Of a DNA stretch of 8,056 nucleotides, positions 1 to 6,193 are shown piece by piece. How positions within the stretch are numbered: the first letter of the stretch is position 1; the number at the start of each line of letters is the position of its first letter. The DNA comes from Rhodospirillaceae bacterium. Its GTDB lineage: Bacteria; Pseudomonadota; Alphaproteobacteria; UBA11136. The position numbers were made by a program, and so were the translations under genes. The notes beneath the pieces were generated by a model. That model was not told the origin of the DNA. It saw nothing but the letters and a program-made list of their open reading frames with translations, and did not search any database. The stretch lies in contig NZAO01000069.1 of the NCBI GenBank assembly GCA_002686135.1, forward strand, positions 9,392 through 17,447, read 5' to 3'.

Positions 1-654
1 TTCGATAATATCGGAAACAATCCGCATGCTGGGCTCGGGCGGATAAATGTAGGTGTTGCGGACCATGAACTCCTTGAGGATATCGTTCTGAATGGTTCCA
101 GAAATCTTGTCCTGGGAGACGCCCTGTTCTTCGGCGGCGACGATAAAGCTGGCCAGAACCGGCAGAACTGCACCGTTCATGGTCATGGACACGCTCATGC
201 GGTCGAGCGGAATGCCCTCGAAAAGAACCTTCATGTCCTCCACTGAATCGATGGCGACGCCCGCTTTGCCCACATCCGCCACCACCCGCGGATGATCGGA
301 ATCATAGCCGCGGTGGGTGGCCAGATCGAAGGCCACCGACAGACCTGTCTGTCCGTTCTTCAGGCAGTCGCGGTAGAACACATTGGAGGCTTCAGCCGTG
401 GAAAAACCGGCATACTGGCGGAGGGTCCAGGGACGGTTGGCGTACATGGTGGCACGCGGCCCGCGAAGATAGGGTGGGGCCCCCGGAAGGCTGTCCAAAT
501 ATTCCAGCCCCTCCAGATCCTCGGCCGTGTACAGGGTCTTGACGGGAATGCCTTCGGGCGTCTCCCAGACAAGATCGTCGGGACCGCTGTCCTTCATTTC
601 CTTCGCGGCAAGATCGCGCCATTGCCCCGTATCGCGTCGGGGAAAATCACTCAT
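1..654 (-). CDS. scpA: Methylmalonyl-CoA mutase large subunit, N-terminal part (runs off the left edge)
   Basis: This enzyme interconverts succinyl-CoA and (R)-methylmalonyl-CoA using adenosylcobalamin. It is a cytoplasmic step in propionyl-CoA assimilation and related C3/C4 pathways. The 218 visible codons read from an ATG at 654 and stay open to base 1. Strong family signatures are present: [20 protein letters not shown] at residues 64-83 (start of the substrate-binding TIM barrel; Tyr71 matches the active-site tyrosine usually numbered 89 in the Propionibacterium enzyme), the block around [19 protein letters not shown], then [16 protein letters not shown] and [20 protein letters not shown]. 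Family members are about 700 residues, so the rest of the barrel and the C-terminal B12-binding domain lie outside the window. A GGAG Shine-Dalgarno motif (663-666) sits 8 bases before the ATG, which supports this start. Naming is scpA or mutB depending on the organism; the assignment itself is firm. Confidence 0.95.
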   Translation of the reverse strand, partial: MSDFPRRDTGQWRDLAAKEMKDSGPDDLVWETPEGIPVKTLYTAEDLEGLEYLDSLPGAPPYLRGPRATMYANRPWTLRQYAGFSTAEASNVFYRDCLKNGQTGLSVAFDLATHRGYDSDHPRVVADVGKAGVAIDSVEDMKVLFEGIPLDRMSVSMTMNGAVLPVLASFIVAAEEQGVSQDKISGTIQNDILKEFMVRNTYIYPPEPSMRIVSDIIE

Positions 655-682
655 TCAATCTGCTCCAAGTCCAAGGCGCGGC

Positions 683-711
683 AGTATAGCCACTGTGGTG
701 CAGCGCAGCAA
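683..711 (-). promoter_or_regulatory. Candidate sigma70 promoter of scpA
   Basis: On the minus strand, TTGCTG (706-711) is followed after exactly 17 bases by TATACT (683-688), which matches the TATAAT consensus at five of six positions. Transcription would start near 676 and leave a leader of about 22 bases with the GGAG ribosome site. The -35 box is weak (TTG only). The site suggests scpA is transcribed separately from the HAD gene upstream, and no hairpin terminator is visible in the 102-base gap. This is inference from spacing and match only. Confidence 0.5.
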
Positions 712-756
712 AGAATACCACCACCGTGGGCGGCCATCGCCAAAACCACAGGCTTT

Positions 757-1674
757 CTATTCGCCATTCCACCGGAAAGACGTTATGGCGCCATTGGGAA
801 AATGCCCGGCAGCCATGCAAAACCCGGCGAGACGGACGGGATCCGGTGTCTCCCCCATGGCGAGGCCGATTTCCTCCCTATGCAGACCGTCGGTCACCAG
901 GAGCGAATCGATGCCGGCATTTTCGGCGCCGGTAATATCGGTACGCAGGGAATCGCCCACCGCCAGGATATGGCTGTGGTCGGCAATGCCGAGACAACGG
1001 AAACAGCTTTCATAGATTCCCTTATCGGGCTTTCCGTGATGGCGCACCTCTCCGCCCAGTTCTTCGTAACGGCAGGCCAGCGCCCCGGCGCAGATCATTC
1101 TTACTCCCCCACGAATAACCTCTAAATCCGGGTTGGAACAGATCATGGGCACCTTCGTCCGCGCGCCCTCCGACAGGATATCCTCGTAATCGGCCACCAT
1201 CGCGCCGTCATCCCACGGCCCGGTGTTGAGGATGAACTCCGCCTCCGCGAGTGTCTCCACCTCTTGCAATGAGAGCCCCTCAAGCATGTTCATGTCGCGC
1301 TCCGGCCCGATATGAAAACAGCGTTCCCCCAGCGCCGCATACCAAGGATCGTCTCTGGCGGAGAGATGGTCATAGGCCTCCTGGCCCGAGGACATGATGC
1401 CGTCGTAAAGGTTTTCAGGCACGCCAAAGCTCATCAGCTGTTCGACAATCACATGAGAACGGCGCGGGGCGTTGGAAAGCAGGACCATGCGCTTTCCAGC
1501 CTCACGCAGACGGAAGAGGCAATTAATAACTCCAGGGAAAACGGTAACGCCGTCATGGATGACCCCCCATAGATCGAGAATATACCCTTCGTAACCTGCG
1601 GCCAGCTCCTCCATGCCGGAATAAATGGCAAGGGACTTCTCGCCGGTCGGGGGCGGGGCGGGGGAGGGCGTCAT
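757..1674 (-). CDS. HAD superfamily subclass IIA hydrolase, TIGR01459-like
   Basis: A 305-residue protein of the NagD/PGP-like HAD IIA group, probably a phosphatase of a small phosphorylated metabolite; the substrate is unknown. Motif I is YILDLWGVIHDG with nucleophile Asp34, motif II is LLSNAPRR with Ser67, motif III Lys215 lies in HGKPDKGIYE, and motif IV is GDSLRTDITGA with Asp241 and Asp246. The roughly 150 residues between motifs II and III fit the C2 cap of subclass IIA. Motif I reads D-L-W rather than the usual D-x-D, so the second aspartate (general acid/base) is replaced by Trp36. From memory this is a trait of this subfamily. The start at 1674 has AAGG about 7 bases upstream. The first 20 residues are Pro-rich and poorly conserved, so Met21 is an alternative start. 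It lies 133 bases behind pyrD on the same strand and may be cotranscribed with it. Confidence 0.88.
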   Translation of the reverse strand: MTPSPAPPPTGEKSLAIYSGMEELAAGYEGYILDLWGVIHDGVTVFPGVINCLFRLREAGKRMVLLSNAPRRSHVIVEQLMSFGVPENLYDGIMSSGQEAYDHLSARDDPWYAALGERCFHIGPERDMNMLEGLSLQEVETLAEAEFILNTGPWDDGAMVADYEDILSEGARTKVPMICSNPDLEVIRGGVRMICAGALACRYEELGGEVRHHGKPDKGIYESCFRCLGIADHSHILAVGDSLRTDITGAENAGIDSLLVTDGLHREEIGLAMGETPDPVRLAGFCMAAGHFPNGAITSFRWNGE

Positions 1675-1737
1675 GGCCGTGCCTTGTGTCCTGGAGATGA
1701 AGAAAAGAAAAGATTCATGGCCCGAATGGGGACAGCG

Positions 1738-1815
1738 TCAGGCACTTTCACGGCTGATTCTTGGTTTGCCCAGAAGATAGCCCTGGCCCAGGTGAAAATG
1801 CATGTCATCACGCAT
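1738..1815 (-). pseudogene. Short ORF resembling the C-terminal tail of an EAL domain
   Basis: A 25-codon ORF starts at an ATG inside the end of pyrD (overlapping its TGA) and ends at TGA 1738-1740. Its product contains the string LGQGYLLGKP followed by a short tail. EAL-type cyclic-di-GMP phosphodiesterases end with a very similar motif, (A/L)QGYLFG(R/K)P, within their last residues. The reading frame has an in-frame stop just upstream within pyrD, so no EAL catalytic core can be attached. The simplest reading is the leftover 3' end of a deleted EAL gene, or chance similarity over nine residues. It could also be translated as a tiny coupled peptide. Identification rests on the motif alone. 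Confidence 0.3.
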
Positions 1816-2899
1816 CCGCCCCTATCGCTTCGGTTACCGAAGAAACCCCGTCCTCGCGCAGAAGATCGCCCAGTTCCTCCCTGATGCGCCAAATCAGCGC
1901 CGGGCCATGATAGGCAAAGGCAGTATAGAGCTGGACCAGAGAGGCCCCGGCCCTGATTTTGAGATAGGCATCGCGGCCGCTGGCCACCCCGCCCACACCT
2001 ATGAGGGGGAGTTTGCCTTCCGTCAGGCGGTGGAAATCGCGCAGCACTTCAGTGGAAAGATCGAACAGGGGACGGCCTGACAGGCCGCCCACCTCGTCGC
2101 GGTGGCGGCTGCGGAGGGACCCGGGGCGAGACACGGTGGTATTGCTAATAATCAGACCGTCTATGCCCGATCCTCCAGCCGCCGATTCCATGATCACCCC
2201 GGCGATAGCCTCGCGCTCTTCAAGGGCTAGGTCTGGCGCCAACTTCAACAATAACGGCACCCGCCGCCCGCCACTGGAAATGGCCACATCCCGCGCCGTT
2301 ATCACCTGTTCGAGAAGCCCTTCCAGGCGTTCCCCAGTCTGAAGATCGCGCAGGCCAGGCGTGTTGGGCGAGGACACGTTGATCACCAGATAATCGGCCA
2401 GCGGCGCGCAACGGGAAACCCCTGAAGCGTAATCGGCAGTGCCGGCACTGTGGCGGTTGCGGCCAAGGTTGACGCCCACGATTCCCTTACCGGACCATGT
2501 GTCGCAGAAAACCCCGAGCCTTTGCGTGAAAGCGTCCAGGCCTTCGCTGTTGAAGCCGAAACGGTTGATCACGGCTTCATCGGCGGTAAGGCGAAACATG
2601 CGCGGCCTGGGGTTTCCGGGTTGGGGAAGCGGCGTCACCGTGCCCGCCTCCACAAAAGCGAAACCAAGGTCTAACAGGGGCCCCAAGGCGCGGGCATTCT
2701 TGTCGAAGCCAGCGGCAAGGCCGATGGGATGGGGAAAATTCAGACCCCAGACCCGGCTTTCCAAAAGCGGATCGCAAACCGCATTTCTCCCGGTCATCCC
2801 GCCCGTAAGCCCCTGACCGAGCGCCCATATGCTCAGCCCGTGGGCGGTTTCCGGTGGCAACAACCGCAGCAGGGGACCGATAGCGTGGAAGGCGTCCAT
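1808..2899 (-). CDS. pyrD: Dihydroorotate dehydrogenase (quinone), class 2
   Basis: This FMN enzyme oxidises dihydroorotate to orotate and passes electrons to ubiquinone at the inner membrane, the fourth step of de novo UMP synthesis. The protein is 363 residues, normal for class 2. The N-terminal 35 residues (LLRLLPPETAHGLSIWAL) form the helical quinone/membrane-docking extension that separates class 2 from class 1. The barrel follows with GLAAGFDKNA (Lys67, FMN contact), GTVTPLPQPGNPRPRMFRL, INRFGFNSEG, and the catalytic segment INVSSPNTPGLRDLQ in which Ser177 corresponds to the base Ser175 of the E. coli enzyme. Later come LLLKLAPDL, IISNTTVSRP and the phosphate-binding IGVGGVASGRDA. GRNR replaces the usual GKNK. 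The ATG overlaps the stop of the DUF952 gene by one base (TAATG), so translation is probably coupled. Confidence 0.97.
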   Translation of the reverse strand: MDAFHAIGPLLRLLPPETAHGLSIWALGQGLTGGMTGRNAVCDPLLESRVWGLNFPHPIGLAAGFDKNARALGPLLDLGFAFVEAGTVTPLPQPGNPRPRMFRLTADEAVINRFGFNSEGLDAFTQRLGVFCDTWSGKGIVGVNLGRNRHSAGTADYASGVSRCAPLADYLVINVSSPNTPGLRDLQTGERLEGLLEQVITARDVAISSGGRRVPLLLKLAPDLALEEREAIAGVIMESAAGGSGIDGLIISNTTVSRPGSLRSRHRDEVGGLSGRPLFDLSTEVLRDFHRLTEGKLPLIGVGGVASGRDAYLKIRAGASLVQLYTAFAYHGPALIWRIREELGDLLREDGVSSVTEAIGADA

Positions 2900-3261
2900 T
2901 ATTCTTCCGCCTCTTCCAACAGGGGCGGAAGAACGGGATTCCCGTCGCCACCAAGGGAGAAGAATTCCCCTCGGATCACAGCGTCATGGGGCAACGGCCC
3001 GTAAAGATGGGGAAACACGGTGCCGCCGCGCGAGGACTCCCACTTCAGTCCAGGTCCCAGCCGCCCCGGATCCACCGTTAGAAGAACCGGGTCTTCCCGG
3101 CCCGCGAAGTGAATGGCGGCGCTTTGTGGAAGCTGAGCCGCGGTGGAAAAATGGAGAAAATCCCCGCCTTGCGGAGGCGGTTCGGCGGTGATCTCCTCGC
3201 CACTTTCGAATGCCCGCCAAACGTGGTCCACACAGATATGATAAATGGGCTGCCTCGGCAT
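2899..3261 (-). CDS. DUF952 family protein
   Basis: A 120-residue cytoplasmic protein without signal peptide or membrane segment. It matches the DUF952 pattern: PIYHICVDHVW at the N terminus, DFLHFSTAAQLPQSAAIHFAG at about residues 34-54, then LLTVDPGRLGPGLKWESSRGG, FPHLYGPLPHDAV and a closing GEFFSLGGDGNP. The biochemical role of the family is not established. From memory its fold has been grouped with ADP-ribosyltransferase-like proteins, which I cannot confirm here. It shares one base with pyrD (TAATG), and DUF952-pyrD pairing recurs in alphaproteobacteria, so a link to pyrimidine or nucleotide metabolism is a reasonable inference but no more. An AGGG motif about 9 bases ahead supports the ATG at 3261. 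Confidence 0.9.
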   Translation of the reverse strand: MPRQPIYHICVDHVWRAFESGEEITAEPPPQGGDFLHFSTAAQLPQSAAIHFAGREDPVLLTVDPGRLGPGLKWESSRGGTVFPHLYGPLPHDAVIRGEFFSLGGDGNPVLPPLLEEAEE

Positions 3262-3280
3262 GCCCCGACCCTAGCCGAAG

Positions 3281-3538
3281 ATGGCTGGCGCGAACAGGGG
3301 GGTGGGGATATTTGCAGAATGCGAGAACCTTGCCACATCTGTAGGAGACCGCCATGTCCAATTCCTCCGATCCACCCTTGATGATGCCCTGTGCATGTTG
3401 GAAGTCACGGACGGGTTTGAACACGCCCTGGTTCCCGCCGAACCCAGTGAAGACATGATGCACACCGGCGCCACCTTGGACGGGATTAGCCTGGCCCAGG
3501 CGCGCGCCATCTACCGCACCATGCTGTGGGCGGCCTGA
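3281..3538 (+). CDS. Small hypothetical protein with a doubtful N terminus (possible frameshift)
   Basis: The open frame gives 85 residues from an ATG at 3281, but only the part from about 3369 onward looks coding. There, codons are strongly GC-biased in the third position and the product is an acidic helical stretch (TLDDALCMLEVTDGFEHAL, then a segment ending LAQARAIYRTMLWAA). The ATG at 3281 has no Shine-Dalgarno motif. A much better initiation site, TAGGAG (3342-3347) followed by ATG at 3354, lies in a different frame and runs MSNSSDPP before leaving the coding-like frame. Adding one base near 3369 would fuse MSNSS to the conserved-looking part and give a protein of about 61 residues. I recognise no family. 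It is divergent from DUF952-pyrD and may be an independent monocistronic gene. Confidence 0.5.
   Translation: MAGANRGVGIFAECENLATSVGDRHVQFLRSTLDDALCMLEVTDGFEHALVPAEPSEDMMHTGATLDGISLAQARAIYRTMLWAA
3320..3335 (-). promoter_or_regulatory. Sigma54-like -24/-12 sequence upstream of DUF952-pyrD
   Basis: The minus strand reads TGGCAAGGTTCTCGCA. The GG and GC dinucleotides are spaced exactly as in sigma54 promoters (TGGCAC-N5-TTGCA) and most other consensus positions match. Transcription would begin near 3309, leaving about 48 bases before the DUF952 start. No sigma70 promoter stands out in this 92-base gap. Sigma54 control of pyrD would be unusual, no enhancer-binding site was identified, and the site lies inside the opposing small ORF, so chance is quite possible. 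Confidence 0.2.
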
Positions 3539-3749
3539 CCGTGGGCACCACCACCTATAACAGAGACGGCCGCTACAAAAGTTTTGCCTGGCTCAGCACA
3601 TTTCCTTTTCTCAGTAACGAGGAAAACGTGGCTGGTTTGCGTGAAGGGGAAATTATCCAGGAAACGGACAGGGACAGAAAATCGTAAAAATTAGAATAAA
3701 TAATGAACATTTGGGGATATTATATGTATTTTTTCCTATTTCAATATAT
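3539..3749. other. Intergenic stretch, no convincing gene
   Basis: This region follows the small ORF and precedes the S24 regulator promoter. The first part (to about 3680) has moderate GC and contains a short plus-strand frame, GTG at 3526 or 3541 to TAA 3685-3687 (53 or 48 codons), with no Shine-Dalgarno motif. That frame has scattered similarity to the helix-turn-helix segment of the regulator downstream and may be a decayed copy. From about 3680 the sequence turns abruptly AT-rich with runs of A and T. No terminator hairpin was seen for the small ORF. Confidence 0.5.
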
Positions 3750-3777
3750 ATGATAAATTTATTCCTAGTGCTAGAAT
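3750..3777 (+). promoter_or_regulatory. Candidate extended -10 promoter and operator of the S24 regulator
   Basis: TAGAAT (3772-3777) preceded by TG at 3769-3770 forms an extended -10 element. A weak -35, ATGATA (3750-3755), lies 16 bases upstream. The perfect 10-base palindrome ATAAATTTAT (3753-3762) and the inverted repeat CTAG-TG-CTAG (3765-3774) overlap this promoter. TTCCTA occurs twice, at 3733-3738 and 3762-3767, 29 bases apart (about three helical turns). Such sites would suit autorepression by the gene product, which is inferred rather than shown. A Shine-Dalgarno-like AAGAAG (3789-3794) lies 8 bases before the ATG. Confidence 0.45.
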
Positions 3778-3802
3778 GTGGCAAATATAAGAAGATGTTC
3801 CC

Positions 3803-4435
3803 ATGCTGAGCCACGCGGATATTTGGCGGGCCATTGACCGGCTTGCCCAGGCGCACGGCCTCTCCCCCTCCGGACTGGCCAGGCAGTCGGGGCTCGACCC
3901 CACCACCTTCAACAAGAGTAAACGGGTGACCCGCGAGGGCAAGCTACGCTGGCTCAGCACCGAGAGCGTAGCCAAGGTTCTTGCCTCAACGGGAAGCCGC
4001 CTTGGGGAATTCGTCAGCTATGTGGGAGACGCGGAAAGCACTGGCCCCACACAGCGCATTCCTGTCATCGGCTATGCCCATGCCGGCGTGGAAGGGTTTT
4101 TCGACTATGCCGGTTATCCGGTGGGAAACGGCTGGGACGAAATTTCCTTTCCCGAAATCGGCGATCCCAACGCCTTCGCCCTGGAGATCAGCGGCAACAG
4201 CATGGAACCCCTCTATCGCGATGGTGACACCATTGTTGTCTCCCCCGCGGCCGGTATCCGCAAAGGGGACCGGGTAGTGGTCAAGACCAGTCAGGGAGAG
4301 GTCATGGCCAAACAGCTCCAGCGCCGCACCGCCCACAAGGTGGAGTTACAATCCTTGAATCCGGATCACGCCATTCGTGATATAGACCTTGAAGACGTTG
4401 CCTGGATCGCGCGCGTCATCTGGGCCAGCCAGTAA
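3803..4435 (+). CDS. HTH-S24 (LexA-like) transcriptional regulator
   Basis: A 210-residue protein with an N-terminal helix-turn-helix of the XRE/phage-repressor kind (about residues 6-60; recognition region GLSPSGLARQSGLDPTTFNK) and a C-terminal peptidase S24 domain (about 86-208). The S24 catalytic pair is present: Ser133 in ISGNSMEPLYRDGD and Lys170 in GEVMAKQL. They are 37 residues apart, the same spacing as Ser119 and Lys156 in E. coli LexA. An Ala94-Gly95 bond in GYAHAGVEG sits where the LexA-type cleavage site is expected, about 38 residues before the serine. It is probably a DNA-binding repressor inactivated by self-cleavage, perhaps on DNA damage, although many relatives do not respond to RecA. 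There is no phage gene nearby, so it looks chromosomal rather than prophage-borne. It is monocistronic and converges with lysS. Confidence 0.9.
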   Translation: MLSHADIWRAIDRLAQAHGLSPSGLARQSGLDPTTFNKSKRVTREGKLRWLSTESVAKVLASTGSRLGEFVSYVGDAESTGPTQRIPVIGYAHAGVEGFFDYAGYPVGNGWDEISFPEIGDPNAFALEISGNSMEPLYRDGDTIVVSPAAGIRKGDRVVVKTSQGEVMAKQLQRRTAHKVELQSLNPDHAIRDIDLEDVAWIARVIWASQ

Positions 4436-4495
4436 TTAAGCACCTCTCTGCATAATGCATAACCCCGGGAGAGTCAGCCTGATTAATCCGGCGGC
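4436..4495. other. Convergent intergenic gap between the S24 regulator and lysS
   Basis: Sixty bases separate two convergent stops. A weak inverted repeat GATTAA/TTAATC (4481-4486 and 4496-4501) and a short TGCAT/ATGCA repeat are present, but neither is GC-rich nor followed by a T run. No intrinsic terminator is visible, so the two transcripts probably overlap or end by Rho. Confidence 0.5.
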
Positions 4496-6085
4496 TTAAT
4501 CTGCGGTCAGGTCTTCGCCGGCAAGCGCCCTTTTAATCAGATCAATGGTTTCCGAAATCCCATACAGGGCGATAAAGGAACCCATGCGCGGCCCCTGCTC
4601 CTGGCCGAGTAAAATCTGGTACAGCGCCCCAAACCAGGATTTGAGGTCGGCAAAGGGATGGCGTTTTCCCACCTCATAGACGCGTGTCTGAATGGCCTCG
4701 GCATCGGCATCGTCGTCCAGGCCTTCCAATTCGCCCACCAGGTCTTCCAAGGCCTGACGTTCCATATCGCCGGGCGTTTTATAGCGTTTGGTGGGTTTGA
4801 CAAAATCATTGAAATAGGCAATGGCGTGACCCACCAGCGTGTCGAGTATGGGGTCGTTTTCAGGGTTTGCCTCGGGCGCGTAGCGGGCAATAAATCCCCA
4901 CAACACATCCTTGTCATGGGCATGGCAGACCCCGGCCAGATTGAGAAGGATGCTGAAGCTCAGATACGCTTTTTCCTGGGGCGGGGTTCCGTTATGGATA
5001 TGCCAGGCGGGGTTTTCGAGATGGGCGGCATCATCCTCTTTTTCGAACTTGCCAAGAAAGGTCAGATATTCATCCACATTTTTCGGGATGACATCGAAAT
5101 AAAGCCGCTTCGCCTTGCGCGGCTTGTGATACATGAACAGGGACAGACTTTCCTGCGGTGCATATTTCAACCAGTCCTCCACTGCCAGACCATTGCCCCG
5201 GGACTTGGATATCTTCTCCCCGTTCTCATCGAGAAACAGCTCATAAGTGAAAGATTCCGGGGGATGCGCCCCTAGCAGCCGGGCGATCTTTCCCGACAGA
5301 TGAACCGAATCGATCAGGTCCTTGCCCGACATCTCGTAATCCACACTCAGCGCCATCCAGCGCATGGCCCAGTCGGCCTTCCATTGCATCTTGCAGTGGC
5401 CGCCCGTGACCGGCGTTTCCACCATCTCACCAGTTTCCTCGTCGCGATAGGTGATGGTTCCGGCATCCACGTCGGTGGATACCACCGGCGCCTGAAGCAC
5501 CTTGCCAGTCTTTTCGCATATGGGAAGGAAGGGGCTATAGGTGGCCTGCCGTTCCTTCCCAAGTGTCGGCAAGATAATTCCCCGTACTTCCTCGAAACGA
5601 GCCAACATCGTAAGAAGGGCATCATCGAAACGGCCGCTCTGGTACCATTCGGTGGCGCTCTGGAACTCATAGTCGAAGCCAAAGGAATCAAGAAAGGCGC
5701 GCAGCCGCGCATTGTTGTGATGACCGAAGCTCTCATGGGTGCCGAAGGGATCAGGAATCGCCGTTAGGGGCTTGCCCAGATGTTCGGCCACCATGTCGCG
5801 GTCGGGAACGTTATCGGGCACCTTTCGCAGGCCGTCCATGTCGTCGGAAAAGGCATAGAGCCTGGTGGGAATGTCGGAAAGCGTGGCGAAGGCATGGCGC
5901 ACCATGGAGGTGCGCACCACCTCGCCGAAAGTGCCAACATGTGGAAGCCCCGAAGGCCCATAGCCGGTCTCGAAAAGCACGTAGCCCTTTTCCGGGGTCT
6001 CGCCGCTGGTACGCGAGAGCAGCTTCCGGGCTTCCTCGAAAGGCCAGCCCCGAGCGTTGTTAGCAAGTTCGCGAATATCCGTCAT
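4496..6085 (-). CDS. lysS: Lysyl-tRNA synthetase, class I
   Basis: Charges tRNA-Lys with lysine in the cytoplasm. This is the class I form, unrelated to the class II enzyme of E. coli and typical of archaea, spirochaetes and most alphaproteobacteria. The 529-residue length is normal. The Rossmann-fold signatures are both present: the HIGH equivalent is HVGT at residues 49-52 within [16 protein letters not shown], and the KMSKS equivalent is KISKS at 291-295 within [13 protein letters not shown]. The adjacent blocks [23 protein letters not shown] and [15 protein letters not shown] fit the family. The C-terminal third (after about 350) is the helical anticodon-binding part. The ATG at 6085 follows no recognisable Shine-Dalgarno motif. 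The gene is divergent from the deaminase. It is also called lysK in some genomes. Confidence 0.97.
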   Translation of the reverse strand: MTDIRELANNARGWPFEEARKLLSRTSGETPEKGYVLFETGYGPSGLPHVGTFGEVVRTSMVRHAFATLSDIPTRLYAFSDDMDGLRKVPDNVPDRDMVAEHLGKPLTAIPDPFGTHESFGHHNNARLRAFLDSFGFDYEFQSATEWYQSGRFDDALLTMLARFEEVRGIILPTLGKERQATYSPFLPICEKTGKVLQAPVVSTDVDAGTITYRDEETGEMVETPVTGGHCKMQWKADWAMRWMALSVDYEMSGKDLIDSVHLSGKIARLLGAHPPESFTYELFLDENGEKISKSRGNGLAVEDWLKYAPQESLSLFMYHKPRKAKRLYFDVIPKNVDEYLTFLGKFEKEDDAAHLENPAWHIHNGTPPQEKAYLSFSILLNLAGVCHAHDKDVLWGFIARYAPEANPENDPILDTLVGHAIAYFNDFVKPTKRYKTPGDMERQALEDLVGELEGLDDDADAEAIQTRVYEVGKRHPFADLKSWFGALYQILLGQEQGPRMGSFIALYGISETIDLIKRALAGEDLTAD

Positions 6086-6113
6086 TGATGATAGGGCCGA
6101 TCAGTCCTATAGA
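6085..6113 (+). promoter_or_regulatory. Candidate promoter of the deaminase gene
   Basis: TTGATG (6085-6090) and TATAGA (6108-6113) are separated by 17 bases on the plus strand; each matches the sigma70 consensus at four of six positions. The start would fall near 6120, giving a leader of about 75 bases. The -35 box overlaps the lysS start codon, so the two divergent promoters would be interleaved. Moderate match only. Confidence 0.35.
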
Positions 6114-6133
6114 ACGTATGGTTTGGCGCGCAG

Positions 6134-6162
6134 AACCTAGGCGCAAGCCGCAAGTGCGTCAA
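6134..6162 (-). promoter_or_regulatory. Candidate promoter of lysS
   Basis: On the minus strand TTGACG (6157-6162) is followed after 17 bases by TAGGTT (6134-6139). TTGACG is the preferred -35 of alphaproteobacterial housekeeping promoters, and CCTAGGTT loosely fits their -10 (GCTANAWC). Transcription would start near 6127 and give a leader of about 40 bases without a clear ribosome site. Confidence 0.45.
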
Positions 6163-6193
6163 TGACCGAGATTATGGAGAGTTGCACCCCCTC

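Noticed and set aside
292..1125. A 277-codon plus-strand ORF spanning parts of scpA and the HAD gene.
   Set aside because: It is antisense to two well-supported genes and crosses the gap between them; the product is low in recognisable motifs. It is a shadow of high-GC codon bias.
2984..3463. A 159-codon minus-strand ORF overlapping DUF952 and the small plus-strand gene.
   Set aside because: DUF952 in another frame has clear family motifs; this frame is Arg/Gly-rich shadow sequence.
3541..3687. A GTG-initiated 48-codon ORF after the small gene.
   Set aside because: No Shine-Dalgarno motif, mixed codon use, and it starts within or beside the upstream stop; kept only as a possible decayed copy, not as a gene.
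3653..3856. A 67-codon minus-strand ORF across the AT-rich island.
   Set aside because: The product is dominated by AT-driven Ile/Phe/Tyr runs, has no ribosome site and covers the candidate promoter of the S24 gene.
4434..4500. Inverted repeats ATTAAGC/GCTTAAT and GATTAA/TTAATC around the convergent stops of the S24 regulator and lysS.
   Set aside because: Stems are short, AT-rich, with long loops, and partly created by the two TAA stop codons; not a credible terminator.
4658..5275. A 205-codon plus-strand ORF inside lysS.
   Set aside because: Fully antisense to conserved lysS codons including KISKS; no family resemblance and no ribosome site.
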